The notes beneath the pieces were generated by a model. The model saw only the letters and a program-made list of their open reading frames with translations, did no database searches and was not told where the DNA came from. A stretch of DNA of 64,000 bases from Chlorocebus sabaeus (lineage: Eukaryota; Chordata; Mammalia; Primates; Cercopithecidae): positions 93,584,923 through 93,648,922 of the forward strand of contig NC_132910.1 in assembly GCF_047675955.1 (NCBI RefSeq), written 5' to 3'. This document shows, piece after piece, positions 37,376 through 51,283 of the stretch; position 1 is the stretch's first letter; each line of letters opens with the position of its first letter. The position numbers and the translations under genes are program-made.

Positions 37376-38036
37376 TCAAGCTAAATTCAGTTGTTCTTCA
37401 TTCCTTTCACTTAAGAATGATGTCAGAAAACAAGATCTTTGTTTTGTTTTTTAGTTATTTAATGCTGCCTATGATTCTTTCTTGGCTGTCAAATGCTCGC
37501 TTTTTAGAAGATGCTCTTTCTTCTTTATGGAGTGCTTTTATGATTTATTCAGAGAAGTGCCTATTGGAAATCTACTACCGCACATTCCTAGCACAGTTGA
37601 CGTTCTCTTGGCTTAACACCTACACCTCCCCTTTTAGATATTGCTTCTGGTGGGACAGCCTACACAAACTCTCTCTGTGGGATTATCCAGGAAAGCAAAT
37701 CTCTTGTCTGAGGCATTTTGAAAGCTAAGCAAGCCCACAGGACAAGTAGTCATATCCACTGTCATATATTCTTGCTCAATCATTGGAGGAAGTCCAGCAT
37801 GTGGCCCCCTCCTCTTGCTTTGCTATCAGGAGAAGTTCCAGAAAGCCGCTCACAGTTAGATTTTACTATGTATAAATCAAGCAGTGGTTCATGTGTCAGC
37901 CACACTCTAGGGCCATGAGTTATTTCTTTGAAGTATCTCTTTCCATGACTTGAGTTAGGAGGCAGGCAGAGAGCATAAGAGACTAGAGAGAATATTATGA
38001 CTACCTCCAAAAAACAATTTACACTAAACACTTTAA
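37376..38036. other. Unassigned sequence
   Basis: No repeat recognised. The 188-codon + frame (37162-37728) extends into this stretch from the L1M 3' UTR. I see no conserved domain and do not call it a gene. Confidence 0.4.
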
Positions 38037-38037
38037 T

Positions 38038-38158
38038 ATTAGTATTGTAATACTTCAAGTTCTAGGGTACATGTGCACAATGTGTGGGTTTGTTTCACAG
38101 GTATACATGTGCCATGTTGGTTTGCTGCACCCTTCAACTTGTCATTTACATTAGGTAT
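38038..38158 (-). mobile_element. L1PA 3' end, short antisense fragment
   Basis: The + strand reads CTTCAAGTTCTAGGGTACAT, GTATACATGTGCCATGTTGG, TTTGCTGCACCCTTCAACTT and TCATTTACATTAGGTATT, the complement of the last 120 bp or so of L1PA. Strongly 5'-truncated. Confidence 0.85.
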
Positions 38159-38200
38159 TAGGAGAAATAACTAGACACTTTTCTACAGAATCCTTAAATT

Positions 38201-38525
38201 GGGCCAGGAGTGGTGGCTCATGCCTGTAATCCCAGCACCTTGAGAGGCCAAGGCAGGCAGATTGCTTGAATTCAAGTGTTGGAGACCAACCTGGGCAACA
38301 AGGCAAAATGCTGTCTCCACTAAAAACGCAAAAATTAGCTGGGCATAATGGCTTACGAACCTCTGGTCCCATCTACTCAGGAGGCTAATACAGGGAAATT
38401 ATTTGAGCCCAGGAGGCAGAGTTTGTACTGAGCCAAGATCGCACCACTGCACTCCAGCCTGGGCAACAGAGCTAGACCCTGTCTCAAAAAAACAAAACAA
38501 CAACAACAAGGACAACAACAATAAA
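38201..38525 (+). mobile_element. AluJ with (AAC)n tail
   Basis: Complete dimer with many substitutions. The right monomer is notably degraded (GGCATAATGGCTTACGAACC). The tail evolved to AACAAC units. An imperfect 11-bp target duplication flanks it: AGAATCCTTAA at 38187-38197 and AGAATCCCTAA at 38528-38538. Confidence 0.96.
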
Positions 38526-38734
38526 ATAGAATCCCTAAGTCTCCTTGTGTATAACCCAGAGGCAAGAGAGGGACAAAGTGTCCCAGAACCTGTTGGGAAC
38601 CATACATTTTGCAAGTCCTGAATAAATGAACTAACAACTCTCTGTAAACAAAAAGTGGTAATTCTTGCCTTCTCCATCGTTTCCAACAGCATTTTGAAAG
38701 CAGATAAAGGCTCACATTTTTAACATTCTGTTCC
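38526..38734. other. Unassigned sequence
   Basis: Short unique interval after the Alu target duplication. Confidence 0.4.
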
Positions 38735-39240
38735 ATTAACAAGCACCTGCAACACACAAGGCTAACAGCTAGGTGCTGGGGATTATAAACTGAGAATAAC
38801 ACACAGGCTAGTGGTAGTAAGTATTGCTAGTAAAGAAGAAGTTTCAGTATTTCTGTGTTATAGAGATTAATACACAATACTGAGAAAGTATATAGAAGAG
38901 GCACTTATTTTACCCTGTGAGGAGGAAGGAGAGAATTAATGAGATAAGAAGGCAAGGAAGGCTTCTGAGGAGTGATATTTAGGGTGATATCTGAAGAATG
39001 TATTTGAACCAGCCAGGAAAGAGGCAAGTGAGCGCTACAAGTAAAGAAATAGCATGTACAAAAGCCTGAAAGTCAAGGAGGGCAGTGCTTGTTAGTAAGA
39101 CTACAAATTCTGAAATATGGTGGAAGTGTAGGATGTGAGAAGAGGTATATTGAGAACTGAGGCCAGAGAGCATATGGGACCCTGAATGCTATTTTCAAAA
39201 TGGGGAGGCTTTGATGGGAATCACATGGTAAACTGTGAAT
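38735..39240 (-). repeat. L2 fragment
   Basis: Reverse-complement L2 in order: 'agctaggtgctggggattat', GGCAAGGAAGGCTTCTGAGG, GTGATATCTGAAGAATGTAT, 'aaatagcatgtacaaaagcc', then 'atgctattttcaaaatgggg'. Confidence 0.6.
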
Positions 39241-39704
39241 AAGCTTATGGATATATTTGTGTTGAGTTGGTGGAATCTTTTTCCACTGTGAATTAACTGA
39301 TTTTTTAAATAGAAGTAAACTAACCACAGGGAACACCGAGGGTTATCCTGTAATGGCCAGTGGGTAGTAAAGAGAGAAAATCAGAGAAAAGAAAGGAGAT
39401 AATATCCCATCCATTTTTAAGAGGTCATACTTTTTTTATATCACTGGTTTCCATAACACTCACCATTTTTGGTGGTTGTGATTAGGTATACATTTATGAT
39501 GTTTGATCTTACCTGGATTGTAGTGATATTTAAATGGTACTGAAAAAGAATGCCCTTTTACAAAGGGGTTTTGCTATCTGAAAAGTCTTCTATTTAAAAA
39601 ATTGAATCAACAATTAATATTATTCTGAAAAAAAGGTACCAGTTTTTCAGATGAGCTTATTGGTGAATGCTACAAAACATTAAAAGAAGAAATGATACCA
39701 ATTC
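39241..39704. other. Unassigned sequence
   Basis: Nothing recognised. Confidence 0.4.
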
Positions 39705-39965
39705 TTTTTTAAGAAAAAATTTTTTGAGTAAATAGTATGTGTATATACTTATGGGTTACATGAAATATTTTGATACATGCATGCAATGCATAATAATCAC
39801 ATCAGGGTAAATTGGATGTCCATCACCTCAAGCATTTATCCTTTGTGTTACAAACAATCCTATTATACTCTTTTAGTTATTTTTAAATGTACAATTAAAT
39901 TATTTTGACTCTAGTCCCCCTGTTGGCCTATCCAATACTAGATATTATTCATTCTTAACCATCCT
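39705..39965 (-). mobile_element. L1PB/L1MA 3' UTR fragment, antisense
   Basis: The + strand is the complement of the L1PB/L1MA terminus: TTATGGGTTACATGAAATAT, TTTTGATACATGCATGCAAT, CACATCAGGGTAAATTGGAT, CCATCACCTCAAGCATTTAT and TTTGTGTTACAAACAATCCT. Confidence 0.82.
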
Positions 39966-40007
39966 TTCCAGAAAGTAGGAGCAGAAAGAACACTTCCTTT
40001 TATTCTA

Positions 40008-42095
40008 TTATGACAGAATTACTTTAATATAAAAACTAGATAGAGACACTAGAAGAAAGGTAAACAATAGACCAATATCTGTCATAAATATAAATGCAAA
40101 AATGCTCAACAAAAATATATAGAATATCATATCTAACTTGCATGAACAAGTGATATTTATTTCAGTTATGCAAGTCTGGGTCAACATATGAAAATCAATG
40201 TAATTCACTACCTCAACAGGCAAAAATAAGAAAAACTATATGATTTTATCAAATACAGAAAAAGCATTTCTATAAAATTCAACATGCATTCATAACAAAA
40301 ACTCTCAGCAGAGTAGTAATAGAGTAGAACTTCTTTAACTTATCTACAAACAACCTTCAGTTAACATTATACTTAATGGTAACTAACTAGATACTTTTCC
40401 TCTAAAATCAGGGAAAAGGCAAGAATATCCTCTTACCCATTCCTATTCAAATTTGTACTGGAATTCCTAGATAGAAAATGGAAATAAAAATAAAATTTAA
40501 AGAGAAGAAATAAATTTGTCTTTTGTTTTTGTTGTAAATGACATGACTTATATGTAGAAAATACTAAAGAACTAATAACAAGAACAATAAACTACGGAGA
40601 CAAATAAGGAAGTATAGCACTGGTGCAAGATACAAAGTTAATATACAACAGTCAATTTCTTTGCTATACATTAGCAATGAACAACTTGAATTTCATATTA
40701 AATATTTTATAATTTTATAATATATAAATTGTATAATTCTATATAATTATTAATTCCAAAAAATGAAATAAGAATACATTTAACAAAATATGCATGCGGT
40801 CTATATTTTTGCAGAAAACTACAAAAATCTGATGAAAGAAATCCAAGAAGATCTAAATAAATGAAAAGATATCCCATGCTCATAGATTGAAAGACTCAAT
40901 ACTATCAAGATGTTAATTCTTCTCAAATAGGTCTACAGGTTCAATAAAACCCCAAAAATCTCAGCAATTAATTCTGTAGAGATCAGCAACAGCAACCCAA
41001 TTGTAAATTTTTTATGGAAGAGCCAAAGAAATAGAATAGTCAACACAATACTGAAAAGATGAACAAAGTTATAGGACTTATACTATCTGATTTTAAGACT
41101 TATTACAAAACTACAGTTATCAACAGAGGTTGTAATGGCAAAAGAGTAGAAAAAAATAGAAGACTGAAACAAATAGATAATCCAGAACTAGATCCACACA
41201 AATATAGCCAGCTGATTTTTTCCAAAGAAACAGACAATTCAATAGGGAAAAGACAGTCTTTTCAACAATGTGTCAGAACAACCGGACATCCATATACATT
41301 AAAAATAACCAAGCACAAGGCTTACATAACAAAAAGAAACATAGACCTAAATGTAGAATACAAAAACTATACTTGATGTCCTTTTATTTGGTGGTGAGTT
41401 CTTAGATACAACAATAAAAGTTCAAGCTGTGAAATAAAAATGTGATAAATTGGACTTTGTTAAAATCAAAAACTTCCTCTGCAAAAGACACTATTAAGGT
41501 ATCAAAAGACAAGACACAGACTAGAATAAAATATTTGCAGAACACATATCTGACTTATATCCAAAATATACAGACAACTCTTAAAAGAGTAAGATATTTT
41601 TCAAAATGAGCAAAAGATCTGTACAGATAGCTCAACAAAAAATGAATACAGATGTCAAACAGCATACGAAAAACTGATCCACATAAGTTTTCCTCGAGAA
41701 ATTTCAAATTAAAAAAACAAGATACCACTACATGCCTATTGAATAACTAAAATCCAAAAAGACTGACAATACCAATTCCTAGTAAGGATACAAACCAACA
41801 GTAGTTTAAACTCACTGTTGGTGAGAATACAAAATGGCACCACTACTTTGGAAGACAATTTGGCAATTTCTGAAAAGCTAAAGATAACCTTACCATATGA
41901 CCCAGCAATTGTGCTTCCAAATATTTACCCAACAGATTTGAAAGCATGTTTACCTAGAAACTACATGCAAATTTTTATTGCATATTTTTTCGTAATCACC
42001 CCAAACTGGAAGACAACCAAAATAACCTTCGATAGAAAAACAAACTCTGGTACATCTATAAAATATAAAATGAGATACTCACCAATTTAAAAATA
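40008..42095 (+). pseudogene. L1M ORF2 remnant (reverse transcriptase to C-terminus)
   Basis: Fragments of the LINE-1 ORF2 protein are readable in shifting frames. The region of the catalytic Asp-Asp motif falls near 40531-40545 and reads Val-Val-Asn-Asp instead of Phe-Ala-Asp-Asp, so the active site is lost. The longest surviving open pieces are 105 codons (41059-41376) and 90 codons (41818-42090). Neither the endonuclease domain nor ORF1 is present. Confidence 0.75.
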
Positions 42096-43010
42096 AGCTG
42101 TTAAGACTCTGGAAGGATATAGATACATCTTAAGTACATATTATTAAGTGGAAGAATCCCTTCTGAAAAGACAGAACTATAAATACAGCAAAATGTTCAT
42201 TGGTCGCCAGGAACTGATGAGACAAGGAGGAAGGATTGAATAGGTGAAGCACAGGAGAATTTTAGAGGAGTATTTACATAGCTATTCTGTGGGATATCAT
42301 AATGGTGAATACATGACACTATGCCTTTTTCAAAACCCATAAAAATTCACAGCACAAAAACCGAAACTTAATGTATGCAGAATTGTTATAAAATCAATTA
42401 GAAGATGGAGGGAATCCCAAGATACAATGCAGAATTTTCTTTTAAAAAATGTCTAGTTATATTACAAATGTATAAAACAACTTCACTGAAGAGAGTGGTA
42501 GGAGAAGGTATTGACCAAGCAACTTTGCAAATGTGTGTAGTGATTAAGACTGAAGACAAAAGGATCTGTACATAAGCACTGTACTCTAGTTGATAAAATT
42601 GTTTTGCCCATGGGAGTTTAGGTTAACAATTCTAATACTGACACAAGTGTATGCTGAAATTGAAAAATTAAGCACATGGATGACATGTGTTGGAAGCCAG
42701 ATTTCTCATTGTTGGAAAGGGAGATTACAGATTAGTAACAGGAGGAGGCTAGAATGATCATCTGTTAATGGATTAGAGTTAGATTAATAGGTATAAACTA
42801 ATATTTAGCTTAATATTATATATAATACATAGAGGTTACATAAAGATATTCATAAATGTGTGTATATATATATATAGATTACTCTAAAAACATGCATTTC
42901 CTTACTTTTTCCATGGACACAGTCTAGTAGCAACGAAACAGAGTCTAGTTGCAATGACACCTCAATAGCAACAAAGCACAGCCAGTGCCAGATCTTGGTT
43001 CTTTTATATC

Positions 43011-43063
43011 ATTCTCAAAAAAAAAAAACAAAAAAACAAAAAACAAAACAAAAAAAAAAACTA
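43011..43063. repeat. A-rich tract (A runs with CAAAA units)
   Basis: Expanded A-rich segment inside the L1M 3' UTR, where the consensus already has a short A run. Confidence 0.8.
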
Positions 43064-43185
43064 GGGATACTTAGAGAAACAGATGAATAGATAATTTTCT
43101 GGATGTGAAAAGAAGTATAGAAGGTGAGGCTGGTAGTTCCAGAAAGAAAGGAAGTGATCAAAAAAAAGAAAGGGAAAAAAACTCA

Positions 43186-43469
43186 GGTCAGGCCTGGTGA
43201 CTCTCAGTGTAATCCCAGCTCTTTGAGAGGCTGAGGTGGGCACATCACCTGAGCCCAGGAGTTCTAAGCCAGTCTTGGCAGCATGGCAAAATATTTAAAA
43301 TTTGGTCAGGTGTGGTGGCACACAGCTGTAGTCCCAGCTACGTGAGAGGCTGGGATGGGCTGAGAAGTCGATGCTGCAGTGAGCTAAGATCGAGCCACTG
43401 CACTCCAACCTGATCAACAGAGTGAGACCCTGTTCCCATACCTCCCTCAAAAAAAAAAAAAATAATAAT
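43186..43469 (+). mobile_element. AluJ, with internal deletions
   Basis: Old Alu (GGTCAGGCCTGGTGACTCTC). A deletion removes the end of the left monomer and middle linker (ATGGCAAAATATTTAAAATT). It ends in an A13 tail with AATAATAATT. It is inserted in the L1M 3' UTR, dating it after that element. Confidence 0.9.
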
Positions 43470-44345
43470 TTAATGATAGGTTTATTCAAAAGAACAAAGG
43501 GGCCAATTGAAGGTGCTCCCAGTGGCCAATGTTACAAAAACTTCAGCAACTAAATAAATAAAGCAATAATAGATTATAACCTAAAGTATAAAATAAATAA
43601 TCTAACATCCATACTGATATAAATAAATAATTTAATAAACAAATGGAGAAAGGGCAAATCTTCAGTACACAAGAATTCCAAATAATGTATGTAGAAACTC
43701 AGCCCTCAAGGAGGTGGAGCAGAACACTCCTTAAATGTGGTCTGTGTACAGTGATTTCCTTCAAAAAAGTACTATGGCAATAAGACAAAAAAGAGTAAAT
43801 TTACATGGGAGGTCCTGAAAAACACTGTCTTATCCAAGTGATCTACATGAACCTCAACAGTGCTAAGTAATGTTGATACTATGTGCCCTTGATATGATGT
43901 GATAAGAATGGTCTTCCTCATAAAAACACATAACCCTAGACTGACCTATGAGAAAAGTCCCAGACAAATTCCAGTAGAGAGACATTCTACAAAAAGCCCG
44001 ATCAAAACTGTCAAGGTCATAAAAACAAAGAAATGTGAGAAACTGTCATAGTCAAGAAGAAACTAGGGATATGTGATAATTAAATAAAATGTAGTATCCT
44101 GGATAAAATCCTGGAACAAAAAGAATATTAGGTAAAAACTATGAAAATCTGAATGAAGTATGAGCTGTAGATAAAAATAAGGTATCAATACTGGTCCACT
44201 AATTATACTAAATGTACTATACTGGCACAAAATGTTAATAGCACGGGAAGGCTTATATGAGACACATGGGAACTTTGCATAGTACCTTTCGAACTTTTCT
44301 GAAAATCTAATTTTTTTCTAAAATTACAAGTTTATTTTAAAGCTG
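43470..44345 (+). mobile_element. L1M 3' UTR, continuation after the AluJ
   Basis: The same L1M 3' UTR resumes: CCAATTGAAGGTGCTCCCAG, 'ataacctaaagtataaaata', GAATTCCAAATAATGTATGT, CTCAAGGAGGTGGAGCAGAA, 'gttgatactatgtgcccttg', and a terminal 'acaagtttatttt' near 44338. Together with 40008-43185 it forms one element. Confidence 0.82.
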
Positions 44346-45294
<949 letters not shown>

Positions 45295-45303
45295 ACCATG
45301 GTA

Positions 45304-45959
45304 GTGTAAATTAAATTATGAAGGGAGGGATTTTAGGATTTTAGGGAAAAACTAGTCTGCATCATTTTCACCACTTATTTAAAATGTGAGGCAGTAACAG
45401 TGTATTAGGGAGTCAGAGGAAGCTTAATCCTGACAGATGATGAGGTAAAACAGGGAGATTAGAAGGGATTATTTCAAAGATTCTATGCCTGTAACTGACC
45501 TCTTCACCCTTCCCTACAAGTTTCCTCACTCAGTCACTTCTTATACTTCTGTTCTTTAACCTTCTCAGAATTTATCATCTTGACCTCTTTCTTTCTCCTT
45601 ATCAGCCCCCATTTTACCTTCATTCTTCCAATCCACAGACCTACCCATCATTTTAGTGACTCTCTGGCCAGTATCTTCAATTTTCTCATCTCACTTTCCT
45701 GATATATACTTTAATCCTGTATCAATCAACTCTACTTTCTCATTGCTGAACCCTAGGCCACTGCATATGACTGGCAAAAATCACCACCCTGTAGCCTGTA
45801 AACTCCAGTAAAACTCCATAGAGTTTTAGCCATAATGGGACCTACAATACAGCATGCTTTCCATTCTTCCACTTTCTCTCTTTCTCCATAGAATTTGTTT
45901 TTCTCTTTTTATAACAATATTGTTATCATTGAATTATTCCATGTTCCTTTAAGAAAATA
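45304..45959. other. Unassigned sequence, CT-rich from 45480
   Basis: No gene or repeat recognised. Pyrimidine-rich with short CTTTCTC and TTCTTCC runs. Confidence 0.4.
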
Positions 45960-46052
45960 AGCAGCATATAAAATAAAAAGTCAAAGAATCCCTTCACTTT
46001 CTTTCCCACTCCATAGTTAGTTATATATTCTTCCAGAATGTTCTCAGCATAA

Positions 46053-46088
<36 letters not shown>

Positions 46089-46585
46089 GATCACACTTTA
46101 AATAGTATTGAACTATTTTTTTTTTGTTTTATTGCTTATTATATCTTAGATCTTTTCATATCTCTACAAGCAGATTTTCTTCATTCTTTTTAATAACTAG
46201 ATGGTATCCATTTTATTGGTATGCCGTAATAAATTGAACTAGTTACTGATTGGTGGACATTTAGAAATTTAACAGAATCTGAATCCATGTTTTCTAATTT
46301 GTAAGATGAAAATAAAAATATTAACAATTCCATTTAACTCAAGATTGTAAACGTTGTTGAAAAATGAAGCAGTTGACAGCATTTGTTATAAAAAGGAAAT
46401 AACATTGCACCAGACATTTCTCAGTGTAGATCTTTATTCTTCTGTTGAATTATTTTTTGAGGTAAATTTTTAGAAATGTGTTTACTGAGGCAAAGTAAAG
46501 AACATTTTTATAGTGCTTGGTATGCATTGCCATTTTACATTTTAAAAGGTTTGCATCAATGTCCAGTGCCCACAGCAATAAAATA
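45960..46585 (-). mobile_element. L1M ORF2/3' region, antisense
   Basis: The + strand is the complement of L1M: CTTAGATCTTTTCATATCTC, 'cttcattctttttaataact', AGATGGTATCCATTTTATTG, GATTGGTGGACATTTAGAAA, then after a MIR-like gap 'gaggcaaagtaaagaacatt', 'gcattgccattttacatttt' and ATCAATGTCCAGTGCCCACA. It probably continues after the AluS at about 47210-47350. Confidence 0.58.
46054..46086. repeat. (CA)n microsatellite, about 16 units
   Basis: A pure AC dinucleotide run, likely polymorphic. Confidence 0.97.
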
Positions 46586-46770
46586 ATAGCTAATATTTTT
46601 CAAATGTTTATTAACTAATTTGTTTCTTACAAAAATTCTATAAGGTGGATATTATGGTCAACTCCATTTATTCAGATGAGAAAACTGAGACACACAGAGA
46701 AGGCAGCATGCTCCAAATTACATGGTTAGTAAGGAGTGAATCTGGATTTAAATACGGACAGCCTTAGTTT
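46586..46770 (-). repeat. MIR SINE
   Basis: Reverse-complement MIR: 'aaaattctataaggtggata', TTCAGATGAGAAAACTGAGA, CACACAGAGAAGGCAGCATG, 'ttagtaaggagtgaatctgg', ATTTAAATACGGACAGCC. Confidence 0.68.
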
Positions 46771-46873
46771 GGGGAGCTGGACCACTTATTATTGCCTTTC
46801 ATTGATTAACTACATATATTATATCAAACATTTAGATGTTATAATTCTGGAGGACAATAAAAGGGGAGCATGA

Positions 46874-47350
<477 letters not shown>

Positions 47351-48046
47351 TGTAGGTTTGGTACATTACCTAAGTTTTAGTTATAGGGAGGTAGATGTTG
47401 AGCCTTTACTCTCTTAGTGGTATTTCCTCTCCCTGCCTATTTGTTCCTGACCCTTGCCCTTGGATGAAGTGGCTCCTTAGGCAGCTCCCACAAAGAGTCT
47501 GGGCTCAACAGGCACCTTCTTACTGACAGATTCTACAGCTACAAATTAATATATTAATGACAGAGGCCCTAGAATGGTGGAATTTTTTAAATTTCCCCTC
47601 TGTGAATACACCTGTCCTCCAAAATGTCCTCAGTAGTGTATAAAGGTCAAAGGTTAGAAAATTATTTTTATCATAGCATGATGGAACATCAAAGTACAAA
47701 TGTACACAGTTGAACTATACTTAATGGGAACAGAAAATTTATTTTATGTTTATCCAACTAAAATTGGTCATTTTGAGAAGAAGAGAGTGTACTGTTTTTT
47801 ATTTTACTTTGGGAAAGTAAACAAACAGATCTGCCCTGAACAACCTGGACACACAGTCACCCTGGCCAAGGTAAACAATCAACTTGGCAATGTACAGGTA
47901 ATTAAGCAGTCATCTGAGGGAGCAAATTTTGCTTTGCTCTTCACAGCAGTAGATGTGCTCTTCCCTGCATTTTTGGTCACCTAGCATCACTTTCCTTATT
48001 ATAAATCCACCTGACTACTTCTTTACGAAAAGCTGAAGTAGATTCT
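47351..48046. other. Unassigned sequence
   Basis: No repeat recognised. A 94-codon frame at 47700-47984 has no domain that I know. Confidence 0.4.
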
Positions 48047-48047
48047 A

Positions 48048-48078
48048 TGTATTTATTTATTTATTTATTTTTATTTTT
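48048..48078. repeat. (TTTA)n at an Alu tail
   Basis: About six TTTA units, grown from the reverse-oriented Alu poly(A) tail. Confidence 0.85.
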
Positions 48079-48357
<279 letters not shown>

Positions 48358-48399
48358 TAATGAAAAAGACCACAATAATTATTCCCATGCCTGCTTGTA

Positions 48400-48805
48400 A
48401 TATGATTCTTCCACTTATTCCATTAAAGATAAAGTCTATATTCTCTTCCCTTGAATTTGGACCAGTCTTGTGACATGCCTTGGACATGCGGAGGAAGTGA
48501 TATTATGTGATGTTTGGGACCTAGGCCTCCAGGCACTTTGCAGCTTCCTCCTTCATCCTCTTAAAATGCTGCTCTGAGACCAATGACATATGAAGAAGCT
48601 CAGAATGAAGCCCTCAGCAGCTGGGCCAATTTGTCCTAGCAAAGGTCAGTCCTAGGTGACCACCAGCTGAGTGACTGGGCCCAGGTAATGCCAGCAGAAG
48701 AGCCATCCAAGAAACCCACAAACTTGTGAGAAAAGTGACTCACATTTTGTTTTAAGCCAGTATGCTTTGGTCAGTTTGTTATATAATAAGTGATAAACAA
48801 TGCTT
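48400..48805 (+). mobile_element. MLT1-type LTR (MaLR)
   Basis: Order of blocks: TTGAATTTGGACCAGTCTTG, 'gaggaagtgatattatgtga', GGGACCTAGGCCTCCAGGCA, CTTTGCAGCTTCCTCCTTCA, 'agctgagtgactgggcccag', then TTTGTTTTAAGCCAGTATGC and 'ggtcagtttgttatataata'. The TG/CA ends are not clear. Confidence 0.65.
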
Positions 48806-50145
48806 AAAATTGCAAATGCAGAAAAAGGGTAAGAACTTCCCATTTATACTTGTAGTTTAATAACAACAATAAAGCCATTTGGGATTCATCTAAAATACCA
48901 AGTTTTAAAGACTGTGCATGTTTTAAAACCACCACAATCCTTAGCACATGGTCTCTCTGCTATCCGCTAAGGCAGCAAGCTTGCCCTGGCCAGTTCTTTG
49001 TGGAAATCAATAAAGTAGAAGGCTTAGTTTATGCCAAGTCAGGGACCATGCTCATATCCCTACAGGCTTGAAACACACAGATTGAAGTGCTTTATTTTCT
49101 GCTTTTTGTTTTGGCCTCCAAAGTTACTGTCATCTCAGTTACCCTCAAACGAGCGACATGTTTTCCTGCCTAGGCTCCACAGCTACTGTTATGTATTAAA
49201 AGGTACTATTATGATGGACTAAGTATTGGACTAGAGGATTTACATAATCTTATCCAACTCTCAAAACAGAGATACAGGTGACATTGGAGAAAATAAATTC
49301 CTGGCCCAGGTTTTCCCAAATAGTAACTGACAGCACCAGGACTGCAATTCAAGGACGATGTTACCCCCAGAACTTATAGGAGTTCCTGTTTATTATTATC
49401 TGTCTTAATGTTCAAATGAAGAAGGTTCTGATTTCTTCAGAGTCTTTAAGATCTGTAGATTTCATGTTTCTGCACATGGAGAACAATGAACTAAGAGAAC
49501 TATCTCAACTATGTGGATCAATGGTGATACCATTTACTGGGGGTAGGGATTAGGTGTTCTTAAACATTTCATAATAAATTGTCTATGCTTTTCAGATAAT
49601 GTCAGAAAAATAATAATTGAGATAAATAATGAGATAAATAGGCCTTAAATGAGTGGAGTCTAGGTGATTTTTCACTTGAATGACTCCTTGAATCGCTCAG
49701 AACTCCTCTTTATCCTAAACTAGAAAATCTCCTCTGAGGTAGGATTAAATTCTGGAAGGTGGTTGTCAGCAGGTTTCAAAATCAGACATGCTGCATATAA
49801 ATCCCTGAATCCATAAGCCCCTTTCCATTTGGGGAAGCTTAATGAATATCGTAAGTCATTTAAGAATCTGTGGTAACTCATTAGAAGTTTATATACACAG
49901 TGACAGAGTATCTATTTATCTATCTTTAAGACTACCGTGTCTTCCTCTGAAACAACAAGATCTATAATAGGCAACAGCGACTAAAATACCTCCAAGTTGG
50001 GAGCTAATTCCCTTTTATAAACAAGAATTTACAGTTTGAAAACAAAATGTTCCCAACTTACAGAAAATTTATTGTAGAAATGTCACTATTCTAGTATAAA
50101 AAACAAAACAAGCAAAAAAATGAAGACAATCTTCCTGCATCAAGA
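48806..50145. other. Mostly unassigned sequence
   Basis: A weak MIR-like piece may lie at 49225-49375 on the minus strand. Otherwise I recognise nothing, and there is no supported gene. Confidence 0.4.
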
Positions 50146-50533
50146 AAAGTGAAGCAATTCTAGTTCGAGATGGCTAACTAGAAACATTGCACACTTGTCC
50201 TCTCCAGAAAGAAAAACCAAAATTATGAATAATCATACCATGAATAGAACACCTAGGAGAGGACACTAGAGTCCAACAGAGAAGTCACGGAGACCACCAG
50301 AGGCACAGAAGGAGAGGGAAGCACGCAGCCAGCTCAGTTGACATTGGCCAGGAGCCCCCAGGGGCTTGGTATTATAGGGAAAGGGTAAGTGAGAGAAATT
50401 CAGTGGTCCACATCCCCACCGCCGCCTGCTGCAATCCCAACCACAGGAGAGTTATGTTACTCACATAAACTGCTGACACTACCATGGGTGATGATTCGGA
50501 GACACCACAAGGTCATTATACCACACAGGAAAC

Positions 50534-51283
50534 TCACACAAGGTCATTCACCTCCTCACCTCTGAGACTTAAGCAGCTGCAGCTGGGCACCATTTTTAGA
50601 AAATAGTCATCACAGGACAGAATCCAGCCTGGGAACAACCCCCATATATCCATATCCCGTAAGTCCCCATTGACAATTCCCATTTCCACCCAAAGGACTA
50701 CAGTGACACAGCACTGGCTAGACCCAAGGATGCTGGAGAGTACCCAGTACTCCAGCCCACAGGGAGTAGTATTCCTCATGGAAATGACAGTATAAATGCC
50801 CAAAATTGCAGCCCCTAGGACAAAGGAAACCAAAGCACATGTTTCTAGAGCGCAGGAGCTCCCTTTGGGGCTGAGACAAGTGATCCCAATCTCAGCAGCA
50901 GCACAACCTTTGTGCTTGGCCTTGTAAGCAGAGAATGAGAGCTCCTCCCACAGTGAGCTGCCTCTGTGCTCAGGCTCATGCACAGAGAGCAGAACCCCTT
51001 CTGCTCCTCCAGACAGTACTGCAGGCCTACCACTACTGCTGCTGCTAGAGGCTGAGGTAGGTGAATCAGAGGACTGCCTGTTTGGGGCTGGGAGTGCCAA
51101 CTGCACTCTTGCTGGTTGCATGGCCTCCATGCTTAGGCTTGCATGTGAAAGGTGGGATCCATCCCCTTCTTTGTATAGTGCTGTGATGTTGCTGCCACAG
51201 AGAGTGAGAGAGCCTGATAATTGTGTGTCTGGGGCTGTCAGTAGTGAGGTCATACCACAGCCACTACCAATACCAGTAAGCAC
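50534..51283 (-). other. Antisense 249-codon open frame in an L1 5' UTR
   Basis: This is the longest open frame in the window. It lies wholly in the 5' UTR of the old L1, antisense to it. The predicted product has a Ser-rich run near residues 76-89 and a Leu/Val/Ile-rich stretch around 150-170, and no domain I recognise. L1 5' UTRs do have antisense promoters, and young primate L1s encode a short antisense ORF0, but that is about 70 codons and known from much younger subfamilies. Chance in a GC-richer block is the likeliest explanation. Confidence 0.5.

Larger units (their letters stand above)
40008..43185 (+). mobile_element. L1M (L1MC-L1ME type): ORF2 3' half and 3' UTR
   Basis: Sense-strand LINE sequence starting in the reverse-transcriptase domain (CAATAGACCAATATCTGTCA), through the ORF2 C-terminal part (GACCCAGCAATTGTGCTTCC at about 41901) into the long 3' UTR (GTATTGACCAAGCAACTTTG, 'gttgataaaattgttttgcc'). 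It is interrupted by an AluJ at 43186 and resumes after it. Heavily mutated and non-functional. Confidence 0.8.

Noticed and set aside
37162..37728. 188-codon + strand open frame
   Set aside because: Its first third lies in an L1M 3' UTR and a GT/GGT low-complexity tract. The rest has no recognisable domain, no splice context and no codon pattern I could support.
38377..38802. 141-codon antisense frame over AluJ
   Set aside because: It crosses the reverse complement of the AluJ and its AAC tail. The protein is the familiar Alu-derived sequence.
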